A stretch of 64,000 bases of DNA, taken from contig OX439010.1 of assembly GCA_949316495.1 (NCBI GenBank), positions 16,734,809 through 16,798,808 of the forward strand, given 5' to 3'. Of this stretch, positions 14,623-28,600 are shown in pieces. Origin of the DNA: Amphiduros pacificus (lineage: Eukaryota; Annelida; Polychaeta; Phyllodocida; Hesionidae). The position numbers were made by a program, and so were the translations under genes. Every line of letters begins with the position of its first letter. Within the stretch, counting starts at the first letter, position 1. Under the pieces are notes generated by a model that was not told the origin of the DNA, did not search any database, and worked only from the letters and a program-made list of their open reading frames with translations.

Positions 14623-14672
<50 letters not shown>
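14623..14672. repeat. (TA)n microsatellite, ~50 bp
   Basis: Pure TA alternation preceded by a degenerate ATGTATATG lead-in. It lies about 350 bp upstream of the large 27-bp minisatellite. Confidence 0.93.
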
Positions 14673-14675
<3 letters not shown>

Positions 14676-15019
14676 TCATAATGAAATATGGATGAGCATC
14701 ACGTCAAAAGCGCTGGTATTACTAGTACTCAGTCAAGATAAGGAATGCACTAAAAAAAACAATATATTAACAACCCACACACTTCATCACGGTAATTAAC
14801 AGGTGTTTGAGCTAATACTTCCTTCCTGACAACGAACAAACATTTTAATGTAAACTAGTTATCTGAATAAAATGAACAGTCTTGAATGTCAATTATTGGT
14901 GCATTCTTATCATTTGAAGGAGTAAATGAATTTCGCTCAATATGTATTTAGTGTTGAGCCTCATAGATCAGTATAAACAAACATGTCTGGTGTACAAGGT
15001 CCCTGTCTAAGGTACTACT

Positions 15020-16950
15020 ACACCACACTGAATCTATTTCAGTTCTGATACCACACCACACTGAATTGTTTCAGTATCATATCGCATATTGAATCTATTT
15101 TTACATCATACCACATTGAATATATTATAGTGTCATAACACATTGAATCTATTTTAGTGCCATACCTCACTGAATCTATTATAGTACCATACCACACTGA
15201 ATCTATTATAGTACCATACCACACTGAATATATTATAGTGTCATAACACATTGAATCTATTATAGTACCATACCACACTGAATCTATTATAGTACCATAC
15301 CACACTGAATCTATTATAGTACCATACCACACTGAATATATTATAGTGTCATAACACATTGAATCTAGTATAGTACCATACCACACTGAATCTAGTATAG
15401 TACCATACCACACTGAATCTATTATAGTACCATACCACACTGAATCTAGTATAGTACCATACCACACTGAATCTAGTATAGTACCATACCACACTGAATC
15501 TATTATAGTACCATACCACACTGAATCTATTATAGTACCATACCACACTGAATATATTGTAGTACCATACCACACTGAATCTATTATAATACCATACCAC
15601 ACTGAATCTAGTATAGTGCCATACCACACTGAATCTATTGTAGTACCATACCACACTGAATCTATTATAATACCATACCACACTGAATCTAGTATAGTAC
15701 CATACCACACTGAATCTCGTATAGTACCATACCACACTGAATCTATTATAGTACCATACCACACTGAATCTAGTATAGTGCCATACCACACTGAATCTAT
15801 TGTAGTACCATACCACACTGAATCTATTATAATACCATACCACACTGAATCTATTATAGTACCATACCACACTGAATCTATCATAGTACCATACCACACT
15901 GAATCTAGTATAGTACCATACCACACTGAATCTAGTATAGTACCATGCCACATAGAATCTAGTATAGTACCATACCACACTGAATCTATTGCAGTACCAT
16001 ACCACACTGAATCTATTATATTACCATACCACTGAATCTATCATAGTGCCATACCACATTGATTCAAGTATAGTACCATACCACACTGAATCTATTATAG
16101 TACCATACCACACTGAATCTATCATAGTGCCATACCACACTGAATCTATTATAGTGCCATACCACACTGAATCTAGTATAGTGCCATACCACACTGAATC
16201 TATTGTAGTACCATACCACACTGAATCTATTATAATACCATACCACACTGAATCTAGTATAGTACCATACCACACTGAATCTATTATAATACCATACCAC
16301 ACTGAATCTAGTATAGTACCATACCACACTGAATCTAGTATAGTACCATACCACACTGAATCTAGTATAGTACCATACCACACTGAATCTAGTATAGTAC
16401 CATGCCACATAGAATCTAGTATAGTACCATACCACACTGAATCTATTGCAGTACCATACCACACTGAATCTATTATATTACCATACCACTGAATCTATCA
16501 TAGTGCCATACCACATTGATTCAAGTATAGTACCATACTACACTGAATCTATTGCAGTACCATACCATAGTGAATCTATTGTAGTACCATATCACATTGA
16601 ATCTAGTATAGTGCCATACCACACTGAATCTAGTATAGTGCCATACCACACTGAATCTAGTATAGTGCCATACCACACTGAATCTAGTATAGTACCATAC
16701 CACACTGAATCCATTAGAATACCATATCACACTGAATCTATTGTATTACCATATCACACTGAATCTATTGCAGTACCATACCACACTGAATCTATTGTAG
16801 TACCATATCACATTGAATCTAGTATAGTGCCATACCACATTGAATCTATCATAGTGCCATACCACATTGAATCTACTATAGTACCATACCATAGTGAATC
16901 TACTATATCACATTGATTCCACTATTGCACCATACCATGATAAATCTATT
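15020..16950. repeat. 27-bp minisatellite, about 70 copies, with internal higher-order duplication
   Basis: The unit is 27 bp, built of CACACTGAATCTA, a variable TTATAG, GTATAG or TTGTAG core, then TACCATAC. About 70 units fill 1.9 kb. Units at both edges (15020-15180 and 16880-16950) are degenerate, while the middle is nearly homogeneous. Because 27 is divisible by three and the unit lacks stops in some frames, long open frames appear on both strands (up to 322 codons on the minus strand, period nine residues). These follow from the unit length and there is no sign of a gene. A 141-bp block at 15941-16081 recurs identically at 16398-16538, a 457-bp offset (17 units minus 2 bp), so part of the array was duplicated as a multi-unit block. 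Confidence 0.96.
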
Positions 16951-17880
16951 GATCTATTAATCTATTCTGGCGTGGAATTTACCTGAATTATGTATCAAAC
17001 AGAGCCAAAGGGTACAATAGTAATATCTTACTTCTGTATTATGGATTCCTTTTATAAGACTGTGTGTACATTTACATACAAAAATAACAAAGCAAATGAA
17101 CAACACCAAATTTTCTACATGATACTTCTAAATTTCATGATACATCTAAGTTTACTCACAACACCTAGACACATAATAAGTTGTGAGTATTCTTGTTTCT
17201 TATATCGATAAATATATTTCCTGTATGTTTTAGGGTTTAAAATCCCAAGCAGTATAGAATGATAAAATGAATACACATTGAATGTATATCTGCATGCCTT
17301 GCTTTGATGTGGGACACATCTATCCGTGTAATCAGATAAAATATCCCATTACTCTGCTTTCATGAGGAAACTAGGAAACTGGGTTGTACACTGTGCTAAA
17401 TTAAAACCACACCATCACATTTCTTTATTCGAATATATAAATGTCTTATCGTGTTCGTTATATTCAGGCTACACTAAAAATTCTGTCAATCCGGTCATAT
17501 TTTGTATTAAATATAATGACAAATATTTTTTATTGTTTATGCATGGTATTTTTTATTTTTCATTATTATTTCTTTTGTTTAATGTTCATTTGTAGCCCGG
17601 ATAATGCGGTAGTCAAATCATATCACAGGTCTATGTAAAAGTTCAGTAATTACTTGATCCAGGCGAGACCAAGGTATATAATTCAAATTGAAAAAAGCCA
17701 CACAAGAGTCCAAAGTGTCATGCAGTCAAGATTGCCTTTGATATCTTGTCCTGATTTAAGAGTTCATACGAGAAACACATCACGTTAGCAAAACAAATGA
17801 CATTTTATCATGGGCTGTTCAAATAACATCATTGGCATTTTGTTTTTTTCTTCGATTTGGTTTCACAAATATCCTTTTAT
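16951..17880. other. Noncoding, no gene recognised
   Basis: AT-rich single-copy-looking sequence between the minisatellite and the GC-richer island at 17.9 kb. Open frames are under 80 codons, are not conserved to my eye, and lie in T-rich sequence. Confidence 0.55.
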
Positions 17881-18100
17881 ACGAGTGTAGTTTAAACCAC
17901 CCACTTTCCCGCCACATTCGGGTCCCGCGCCCACTCAAGACTATCGACCGCAGCCAATCAGGGAGAAGCATTCTTGAACCTGGCACTGTGATTGGCTGAC
18001 AGCCAGCTGTGATACCCCGGTGTCTGGGCTGGGTGCAGCTGCCGTGTCGGTACAACCACAGCTCCCGGCGGCCTGGTGTTACAGCTAACCCTTCTCTTTA
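17881..18100. promoter_or_regulatory. GC-richer island with inverted CCAAT-box pair, promoter or enhancer candidate
   Basis: This island stands out from AT-rich flanks (cccgcgcccac, ctcccggcggcc). It contains CAGCCAATCA at 17951-17960 and its exact reverse complement TGATTGGCTG at 17989-17998. That is a pair of opposed CCAAT boxes about 36 bp apart, the kind of arrangement bound by NF-Y in many animal promoters. No TATA box, initiator or start of transcription can be assigned from sequence alone. It could serve the ZNF608/609-like gene about 33 kb downstream, an unseen gene, or act as a distal element. Confidence 0.35.
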
Positions 18101-19469
18101 TTAAAGTGAACCGCTCCATCAACGCATAAACCTTATATTACTCCAAGCACAATCCTTGAAATCTAATAGTATAATTTCAACCGTTTCAGGCACTGCTGCA
18201 GAGAAATTGCATAAATAATGAGTTTTATTCTGTATTTTCAGTTATGCATAAGGAATTCATTAATTTTACACGAAAGTCCTTTACAATTACATTTTAAATC
18301 TTGGAAACAATATGGTTGGAGATTTTTATCGGCCAGGTAAAAAAGGACGGGGTTATTAAAAAGTTAACCTACCTTTTAGATGATTTATGATGCACCATAA
18401 AAAAAAAAGTATCAAAATTTAATATTAAAAATAAATGTGCATCGTGCAGTGGCGAGATAGGGGCGCGGTGCAATTTATTTAATCCGACATATATCAACGA
18501 AACCTTTGAGAGACTGAATAAATCTGGGTCGCCATGAATACATCACATTGTTGACCAGATGAAATGGACCAGTGGAATCGTTTTTGCGTGTGTCACCGTC
18601 AGTCTATAGATCTCCAGAGAAATGTGTTTTGAAAAACTCTTTGAACCTTGACTAAACACCAACCGCATACTCCATATATGTGGGAAGCGGGGATCCCTGG
18701 TTCCCAGGTGCGAGTCCAAGGTTTCAAGGTTTGAAGTTTGTGCATACTTTTCAGTCTGTATAACACTATTGTAGCTTTCACATGGCCTGGTTATTAACTA
18801 TTAAAGATATAGAGACATCAACAGCAAATTTGAATTCCTCTTTAGTTTCTGTATCCAAGAAGACGACCTTTACGCGATATTTACATATGATAGTTAGATC
18901 TGCATCTGTTTTCGGGTTTTTTTTTTCTTTTTTTTATCTCAGCCGTATTAATTTAAACCCGAAGCCTAAAGTCCACAGGGGAAATCTGATCTCAAATGAA
19001 TTTCTGATGACAATAAAATAAAGATGTGATTAACCGTTCAATATCGCTTGCCACTAACCATTGCCAGAAAGTGAATACACATGAAAGTGTCTAGCATTTT
19101 TAATAATTCTCACCACAAACTTATTTAATAAGTCCTTGTTTTACTTTCAATGTTGAGTTGTGTTGATCTATCCCAAAGAAGTGCCTATAAACTATACACT
19201 TGGGTTCGACACAATTTACTTTCTCACACACATTGATCACACTTTGGGTAAATAGAGTTTGATTTCATGCAGAAATGGAAGGCTTTGTGGGTGTTTTCAA
19301 CTCGCATGTGCGCTTTGAAATTTGAGAGTTTTATCATGATTAAATTTCAGCGACGTGGAATGGAATCATAAACCATGTCATCAGTAAACTGATGCCTTGA
19401 GAAAGACACCGCCAAATGTTCAAAATGGTTTACAGATGCACAGAGAGTGTAAAACCTGCCAATTTTATT
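18101..19469. other. Noncoding, no gene recognised
   Basis: Mixed-complexity sequence with short homopolymers (A-runs near 18400, T-run near 18920). No open frame with recognisable content and no repeat structure of note. Confidence 0.5.
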
Positions 19470-19675
19470 TAGGCGCCCGGCTCAGGACATTGGGAGTGAA
19501 AGAGTTCGGGAGGGAAGCGAGTCTAATAACAAGCTGCCTCCCCCCGCGCCGCCTGCATGGACTCGTCCAAGCTGCTTTGCTCGCCCTGTCCTTCTGACAG
19601 ACATCGTGTTTGGTGACAAGTCAACCTTCAAAGTTCATCTCTTTGAGATCATCAACAGCCAAGATTGTGCTTTGG
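19470..19675 (+). promoter_or_regulatory. GC-richer block ending in a donor-like GTAGGT, possible noncoding exon
   Basis: The block is locally rich in C and G (ccccccgcgccgcc at about 19540) and ends in TTTGG followed by GTAGGTGA at 19676, a plausible splice donor. It could be an untranslated leader exon of the downstream gene on the + strand. No transcript evidence is available, the start is undefined, and similar donors occur by chance about once per few kilobases. I rate it weakly. Confidence 0.2.
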
Positions 19676-22600
19676 GTAGGTGACATGTGCTTGTACATAT
19701 CCTAGAGCATATGTAGGTGTTATTTGCGTGAAAACTGTGGCCCGATTTTATCGATTTTGCTGAATGTTTTTGTCTGGAATGAAAAGAATGCTCATTCATT
19801 TTGGGTTGGTTTGCAAGATGCACACGTATTGTGTTTTGATTGATGTTGCAACTTAAACTGCACGTAGTTATAACCAGATCTTGATTGCCGTAACACTTTG
19901 CTTTAATGTGTGCACATTTGTATTTATTACAAAGCATGTGATGTCAGCATTAAACCCCTGTTTATGTATTTACAAGAATCAGGGGACCTGAAGGTTTTGT
20001 GTCACCTGTTGGGAGGTCATTTGGCTAATCTGGGGAAAGGGCTTTTGTGTTGGTGACCTTTTGTTAGTACGTTCTCCAAGTGCAATTTAGTACTGAATAC
20101 AAATTATTTTAGGTCAAATGCAAATAACAGTTTGTTATATTATTCTGCATGTTCTGTACAGTGTTAGATAAAAAAAAAACCCTCCATTTTGTCATTTTAT
20201 CAACAAACTTGCATAATACTATAAATAATAATGGTTTGTCTCACCCATTGGTAACTACATGTTAGCCGGGTCTGGGGTACATACCTGCAAAAAATAATCT
20301 CTTGAAGGAAAAGAGTAATTCAGAAATTTCTGGAATCATTCAGTAATACACCATGATTTTGTTGATTTCTGTGAACACAAAGTTCATTGTTGTTGCAAAA
20401 TATGATAAACGGATCATTACATTTTTGTCCACCTCTGGCTTAACAGCTTTAGTAACAATTTAAAAGTGATAATTAAAATCAGCAACAAATATTCACCACA
20501 TAAAATAATTTATCTTGACAATGAACCTTATTTGAGTTTCACTTCCTTTCCACCAAAGAAGGATATGGACCCCATATGCAAACATGTCCATCAAATATTA
20601 ACCCAACTTTTTGGGGGGAAAAAATGATTAAATTTTCCCTTACAATATACAAAATGAACTGTTTTATGATTTCAATTTGATATTATTATTTTTATTATTT
20701 TTTTTTATCAAATATCACATCCTGAATTTCCGATTTAATCTTCCCAAACAGAAATTGTTATGGATAATTATTGTACATTTTGGTCCTCCAAACACATATA
20801 ATCCATATAGTCTTTAAAAATGGGCACTTGATATTTAATTGTTCTGCTAAAAGAATATGATTATGCAAAGTTAGTAAGTCTTTTTAAACCATAAAATGGA
20901 TAAAGAATATACATGAGAGATAATAAAAAAAACATGCTGCTGAGGTCTTTTGTTTGCAAACATGACAGCCATATTTTACAACAAGATGTTCTATGTGACA
21001 AACGTAAATCTATTTTTAATTTTATGAACAGTAAAGCAATTTATGTTACAAGGTAAATGAGTAAATATTGAATCAAAAGTATCAATATTTAGGCATGGGT
21101 TGATATACAGTATATATTTATGGCCATTTGTTTTGGTAAATGAGGAAGAAAGGGAAGTGTTTCATGTGAGAGATAACTTGGGATTTTCTCTATTTTGCTG
21201 GAGAAGAATTAATATTTGCCTATTCTACATGCATAGACTTGAAAGTTAAGGAAGGAGATAAGATAGATTAACACCAGAGACGCTTTATGTAATCTTGTAC
21301 AAACATCCTGCAAGTTGAAAGTCTGATAACTTTCCCTCCCTGCATCACACACACATGCAAACCACACAAAATGGCGGCCATGGAATCCGGTGTGGACTGA
21401 CCCAGATGGCAGGCAAGTTGTTTCCCTGTGATAAGCAGTGTCAGGGCCCCTCCATTGAGGGTTGATTCGGAACACAGACTCGGGTCTCATACAAACATAC
21501 ACAAATGGTGCACCCCAGGAGTTCTCTCACAACTGTGAACCACACCGCTCTCTTCCCACACTGCAAGCTATGAACCCGCCTGCCAGAAAATAGTAATCAG
21601 CTTTTTTTTTATGTGTGTGTGTTCCTACCATTTTGATCTCCTGCTCTTGAGGAAAGAAAAAAAGGTGGCAACATTATCGTTTGACAGAGCCTGACATCTT
21701 TGGCCCCCAACAAAGAGCTAACTATTGGGCCGAGCCATTTCAAACGTTTCGTGAATTCCACTTCTAGGGTTGACAGCTACAAGGAATGTTTATTGGTGCT
21801 TACATAGCCCGGTTTATTTAGACTGGCCGACTCTGGGCTAATTTACACTTTGAACAGATCTGTGTTTGCTTCCCTTTCCCCTCATTTGTTCAGTAAAGTC
21901 AAACCCTTGTGATAGCCTAACCGCCTTTGAACTTTGAATCTTGCGTTCACAAACATAAGATTTAAATATAGAGCCAATTACCTTTAACACGGATCACTGT
22001 TCATAAGATTATTATAACATAAGCACACATAGATCTTATCACCATTGCCCAACCATTTGCCGCCTTTTATTGTGAAATGTATTTTTGGAGTGACTACACT
22101 TTCTTGATTTTAAGGTCATATGGACCTGTTGAAAGCTGCCATATATTGGGAATTTCTGATTTAATCAAGCATGAATGAATATAAGTAATCACCAATCAGT
22201 AATGCACACTCAGGTGTAAATAATATGACCAATTTTATAGGAACCAAATGAGCTCAGAATCTTTTATGCTATTTCTGAACGCCATTTACAAATACCACAT
22301 ATTAAAAATCAGTAACATTATTCATGTTAATAAATTGTGTTTTTACGACTGCTAAGTAAATAAATGTTCTAGTTGCTATTTACAATCGCACACTTTGTGT
22401 TTACAATATTAAGGAAGGGAGAAATATACCATCGTACAAATATGTCAGGAAAATGTGAATTTATTGGGCATCTTGATGCGGCCTAAGTGAGGAATATTTA
22501 GACAGACAGATAGGCGGCCGGTTGGTACCACTTTCTTCTTCCTGGCCTTATCAAGGAACAACATTGGGAGATGTTCACAGGGGTTTCATGGGTTCCAGAT

Positions 22601-25583
22601 TGGTAATATCTGCCTTTGTCCGGTTTGGTAATAGGACCGACTTGAGACTCGGATATTATTTTGGCCTGGGGACTCTCTGAAAACTTGGCTGAAATTGTGA
22701 TAAAATTATTCACACTGGGGTGCTACTCAATTAGAGGAGTGAGTCCTGAATAAACAACTTACATTTATACGTTGGCATCACAATGTTGATAATACAAGGC
22801 AGCCCTGGCAAGTCAATTGATTCGCCTCTTGGGCGGCCAGCAGATGGTGGCATGGGGAGCATTCTCTTAAAGGGGCACCCTGCTAGTGAAGCCTAACTCT
22901 GATACAGCCTCGGCCACGGTGGAGGACCGGAGCAGCAAGAACAAAGAAAACCCACTCAGCCAAGGTTTCTAGCTGGCTTGGTACAGGCGCAAATCATCTT
23001 GTAAATAAATTGCCACTTTCACACAAGAGTTTGTTGAGGGCAGAATAAAATATTGCATTGAAGTTCTAGCTTATGGTATGATTTTCAATATGTTCCATGT
23101 GATGTTAGGAAACAGCTGTATGTATACGAGATGAGCTAAATTGAGGGAGCCGCTTTTTTTCTCGTCTCTCTCCGATATGGCACAGCTAGTTGAGACACGT
23201 TATGATAATGAGACAGGAATCGATGGAAACCTAGCTCCTGCCTCGTTCACTGATGCAAAATTGTCCATAATGTCAGGAGAAATTTCATTATTGGGGGCTG
23301 TCGAGAAATGACGAACAAGTGAATATTAACCAATTCTTCTAGTACAGCGATCGGCACAAAAAGAGCAGGGAAGGGGAAAGAATACACACAACAAGAAAGA
23401 AATTGGTGGCCGCCATATGAGCAATAAAAATGATGAGAATGCCTCAGTGGTGGCCAAAAATGTGGAGTTTACGTGGCTGGTTCATAAGTGACACATGTTG
23501 TTCAAAGGTGTGTTTGCCAAAGTCTGGTTTGTTGCTATCTTGAGAATCAAAAAGATTTGATAAAAAGATTGATATTTTTTGTTTAGCACGTTAGAAAAAA
23601 TATCCTTATGTGATAATTGCTTTGAACAGTCAAGGCTTTTTATATCTATTTTGAAAAATCTGCTTTGAAAAGATTCATATGTTATTTTTTTAAGATGCTG
23701 TGAATTGAATGTATAATCTCACTGAGAAAGACAATTTTCAGAAAAATGTCAATCTCAGGAATATTATCACATGAGACAGTTTTTCTCTACCAGATACATG
23801 TATGTAAGTGATTAGAATTGATTCAACTTAAATACAGAATGGAAAATATTATAACACAAAAAAAACCAACTTAGTGCATGGGTTTCTATACAAGCTAAGT
23901 TTAATATTACAAGATATCTTGATGCTTGGAGAAGATTTATTCTGAAACCAAAATTAATGATTATATATTAAAAAAAGAAAACCTGGTGGATGGATTTTTG
24001 TGTTGTTTGCCCCAACCCAGTCCTCTTGTCTCCAGGTGTAATGAAGATAAGAAGTTAATTTCTGATCGGAGAATTCAAGGCAAACAATAGCCCCCTATAA
24101 CAAGACCTAATCATCAAACAGCGCTAATTACAACTTGAGGCAAAATGACAAATCTCTAGTGGAAACAGATACACACAATTGAGAGAGGTGTATTTCTTTT
24201 TTATCAATTCTCGCCACCCCACCAACCCCCCCAATTATTTTTTTTTAAATTGGGAGGACTTGTCAGGAAATTAGAAAATGCACAGTGTAGTTTTGTCTGT
24301 TTGATTGTAGAATTTATAATTTGAGATTGGATTTTGCGGTGGATGTTGGGAGTTAGAACGAGATGATATCAGGTTTTCTGACACATTAGGCGTTATTGGC
24401 ATTTTGAGCACTTTTGAAGGGACCTTTGCATTGAGTGGGCCGGGGCACAGTGAATAAACACGAATAATGCCATCAAATGCCGGAGTCATTGATCAAAACT
24501 AAAGTGTGTGAAACTCCACCGCTGACTGAGTTGGCCAATTTGCTTCAGCACAAAGGATTTTGTGCCAGGTTTTGGCTGGCTATTGGGCATATATATCCAT
24601 GTTCCAGATCTGCTGGTAGATCTCTCTCGCTATGGAGGTAGTAACGACATACATACCGGGAGTAGGTTTTATTTATCGGCTGTCGGGTTCAGCATTGTTC
24701 CAGACACAGACCTCTGCAGATTTAGCACATTTCCAGTCACACCACACATCTGGACATACAACAGCATGTACTTATACCCTTCAGGCCAGTGTGTTACAAA
24801 CACGTTCTGTTTGTGTACAGAAATACAATTCACTGGCCCTGCCCACCCAAATTGCACCTCATATAAACATCCCAAACAGCACTAATGATATAATGTCATG
24901 AGGGCCTCAAATATCAATAAATAGGCTCATTATTATCAGTATGATAAACATACCAACTCCTGAGAATTTGTCAAAAATAGGATTTTCAACATGGGCAAAA
25001 TAACATTTTGCTTGGATATTAATCATGATTAGTGTATTACTCTAAGATGTATTATATTACTTGAATGAACATGATAATACAAAAACAATATGAGGCTTGG
25101 CAAGTTGTTAGTTTAATTCACATTTTATGATTTTCTCATGGCATGCCACAATGCATAAGTTCCATCAAAATGATTATGATGGCATATGATATAAATACTA
25201 ATGTCGCCGACCCATTTGTGATAATATAAATGTAGTATCTGACAAAACAACATGTTGGTGGGGTCAGCAAGAGAACAACATGCTTTTATATACATGTACG
25301 TGTAGTGTTTGCTAAGATGTTTGGACACAAAAAAAGAGAAAAAAATGGATGTGTTGTGGGTGACCCTGTGAGATGTAGATAGAATGTTTTTGGGAGGACG
25401 GAGTATTTTATTGCAGAACAAGCAGCCCACAGGTCTGTACTGGAGAAACAAGCTTCTTTATGAACCCATGCTGTCGGCCATATTGGATTTCTGTTGCGAG
25501 GGCAGGATGGCCAGACACAGTACAAGAGTGGTGTACTTGACAGTGAGGGAATCGCTGTCCACAGTAAAATAAGCTGGCTGATG
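19676..25583. other. High-complexity noncoding DNA, probable regulatory or intronic landscape
   Basis: No coding exon is supported. The sequence is more complex than the 1-17 kb desert. It includes a perfect YY1-type string, AAAATGGCGGCC, near 21368-21379, and a CTCF-like string with one core mismatch, CCAGCAGATGGTGG, at 22837-22850. Open frames are under 110 codons without family similarity. A window of this kind upstream of a transcription-regulator gene often holds conserved noncoding elements, but I cannot test conservation here. Confidence 0.4.
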
Positions 25584-25617
25584 TTTTTTTTTTTTTGAGG
25601 GGGGGGGAAAGGGGGGG
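25584..25617. repeat. Adjacent T13 and G-runs
   Basis: A run of 13 T (25584-25596) is followed by G9 and G7 runs separated by AAA. The low-complexity G-rich tract could form non-B DNA and is prone to sequencing error. Confidence 0.8.
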
Positions 25618-28600
25618 TCATGCATCAGAATTAACGCCAAGAGGATGTGTATAATTTGTCACCCTTTACTGTGACACAAAGTGTATGCGTTTGTTGGCAC
25701 TGATTTCCCCAGGTGAAAGCTGTGTTATTCAACACGGCAACACAAGAGAAGTGCAACGACCTCACTATACAAAGACGAGACCTTTGGTAAAGAACCTCGG
25801 CCCAATCTCAAATTAACCTATTGCGCTTGCAGATTGTGTGGTATAAGCTATGTTTTATAAGCTATAAGCGGAGTGTTTGGGGGGGATGGGTTGGGATAAA
25901 AAAATCCAGCATTTCCTCGTTTTCTCTCTTTTTCGTGATGTTCACAGAGGCCGTGGGCCTGCGGCTAATCTGTCAGAGATGTTGGCCAACGTTGGCAGGG
26001 AAGAGAATGTTCCACAACGGCAGGCTGAAATCAAATACAAGCCAGCCACGTTATTGCAATCATGCGAAGACCCATGAAAACCAGCAGTGAACTCACCACT
26101 GTTGTCCCAGGGCACACTGCCTGTCCACGGCCAAACAAGCCAGAACAGGGATTGATAAAATGCTTGATAGATGTACAGTCCACCTTTGACCTGGACTTGA
26201 AAACAGAGAGAACTACCATAAAATGTCATAATTTTCCGATTCACTCATGAGTGGTGTTTTGTTTCTTGTCTCATCATACCATTTTGACAGGTTAGAGATA
26301 AAACACTGTGAACTGTGAGTTTGCTTTGCATGATGGAGTTTATGTTTAAAGTTATTTTTATTTTTATTTTTATTTTTTTCTATCATAAATTGAGTTGCAT
26401 CCTGTCCAACATTGTAGAAATGCAGACAAACTGAGCTGAGAAGTAAAGCTTTCAGTATCAGTTTACATAAGGATAAACACTTCCACCAGATCTCAGTACT
26501 ATCACCAGCTGTTAGGGAGCCTTGAAACTAACCTGCTGATTATACTGAGATGGGCTCCTGGAAACAGGTTGAGAGGGGGGGTCACAGGGTGGAGGTTGTG
26601 AGAACCCCCCCTGCGGATACTTTGCTCAATGGGGGGCAAGTGTAATTAGCAGTAAATGGCTCAGTCAGCCAGAGCTGTTAATTGATAATTGTTGGTCTAA
26701 GCGCAGTGTGACCAGGCATGACTAAAACTACACCAAACACCCTTTGTACTTTAAACTCCCAACCCCTAGCCATTTTCTATCTGTTCCTTTTATCTTCAGT
26801 TTGCCTGTAAAATTATAAACCCCAAGTTTTCAACAGCATGTTCCCGTCCTTTTTTTTTCTGCTGTATTTTATGAAAGAATTGCAATAGTTTTTGGTGTGT
26901 TCCATCAAACCAACTGCCTCAGGTGTTTGACAGTTTCGCTTCAAGGCTGTACGTTAAAAACTCATCATAAGCAATTATCATGCCAAAAAATGTTTCGCCT
27001 TTGGTGTGATCATTTAATGGCCTTTGAAATGTAAGTAAAAGAGATGATTTTTTTAAGCCATTCTTTTCTTTAAATGTTTAACCCCAGTATCCTTTTCATT
27101 TGTTTTTTGTTCTCCTAATACATTGGCACACGATTTGTAGTACTTTGATAGTGGAGGCCAGACTGAAATAACTTGAATAATCTGATATCTTTTCAGAGCG
27201 TATTCTTCACATCTGCACCACCTCAAACTCCATACACCGCCGGAGTAGGCGTCCGTTTTTTTAAAGTATCAAGTTTTACAGCACCAGGTTTTCATGCATG
27301 GCAGAATGAAAAGAATATACTCGCAAGGTAAGTTATTAAATCAAGCTCTGAATTTTAAAATTTAAACTCAATCTTCAATTTATATAAAAATGATTGAAAA
27401 GCTTTAAGTGCAACCATATTGATCATACTATACAAAGTATATAAACGAAAAGTCATTGGGCATAAGAATTCTTTTGTACAGTTTTTGATTACATTCTTTT
27501 TTAATAGGATTAGATCTTGAAGGCATATATACTAATATCAGAGCATAAAACATGGGATAAGGCTATACCTCCAATGATATGAGTTCAAATGGCATATTAA
27601 GCTTTATAAAACAGGGATGTAATTTTGGATAGTTTTGTGGTCCGTGTATAGGAAGCAGCTTGTGGATAGGGGAGGACGAGTGATGTTTATGAGAGGAGTG
27701 TTTGTGTATTTGTATTGTGGAGGTCAGGCAGAGTCTGTACTGTGTACATGCTGGGTGAATCAGAAGGCTGCCAGCCAGGATATAGACAGGCTAGCAGGCT
27801 GCTGGCTGGTGTATGGGGGAGAACAGATAGGCCTGCCTGTCTCTCCCCGGGGGAACAACTCCAACCTGACCTACAAGCATAGCCAAAGCAGCATTTTAGA
27901 CCCTTTATTTTGTGCCCCACCGTATTTATGGCCCTTTGACATGAAAGGGTCAGTGGTTGGGTTTTGGAATGCCACCAACTTTGCCGAATGTCTGGTCAGC
28001 CTCGTGCAAAAAAGGGGACAAAACATGCTAACTATGACATTTTATCCAAGGCAAATGACTAATACGACAAATATAGGCACGAGTGGTGACACGGTATAAT
28101 TTACTGCCTGACAGAGGTATTCATATGGATCTATTTGATAATATCATGTCACTTTTCAAATGCCCTTTACACTCTGCGGTCATCCGAGCAGGTTCAATAA
28201 TGCGACATTTCATGTGCCACGCAGGGGGTCTCCACCGGCAACACAAGTCTTTTGTCTGATCTGGGACAGTTCAAATAAATCTGTTCCCATGAGGGGTGGA
28301 CAAATGATTGGCACAAAATAAAACATCAAATAATGCAGGGAAAGAGAGAGAGAGAAAAAAAAAGTATACCTGATAAAAAAAGGATTGACATATGCATTGA
28401 AGCGAAAAGGGATAAATGTTTACCACAGTGATGAAAAAGAGATTGGCTTTTTATTATTGATATGAATAGCGCATAAATCAAAAAAGTACTGACAGTTTGG
28501 AAGTTATACAATGTGTGTATGTATCTCCTCTGAGGGGATGTACTGTAGTTTGGCAGGGGGCAGTGGTATACTTGACAGGTAATAGGAACCCCACCTGCCC

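Noticed and set aside
15039-16007. A 322-codon open frame on the minus strand with a nine-residue repeat, plus similar frames on the + strand
   Set aside because: It lies wholly inside the 27-bp minisatellite. The unit length is a multiple of three and the unit lacks stops in several frames on both strands, so the frames follow from the repeat. There is no promoter, splice or domain support.
21367-21382. YY1-type site AAAATGGCGGCC as evidence for a promoter
   Set aside because: The string is a perfect motif but stands alone in AT-rich sequence without other promoter features; one 12-mer in 64 kb is too weak to call a promoter.
27635-28099. A 154-codon open frame on the + strand
   Set aside because: No domain, signal peptide or splice context is recognisable, the residue mix looks random, and a frame this long is expected by chance in 64 kb.
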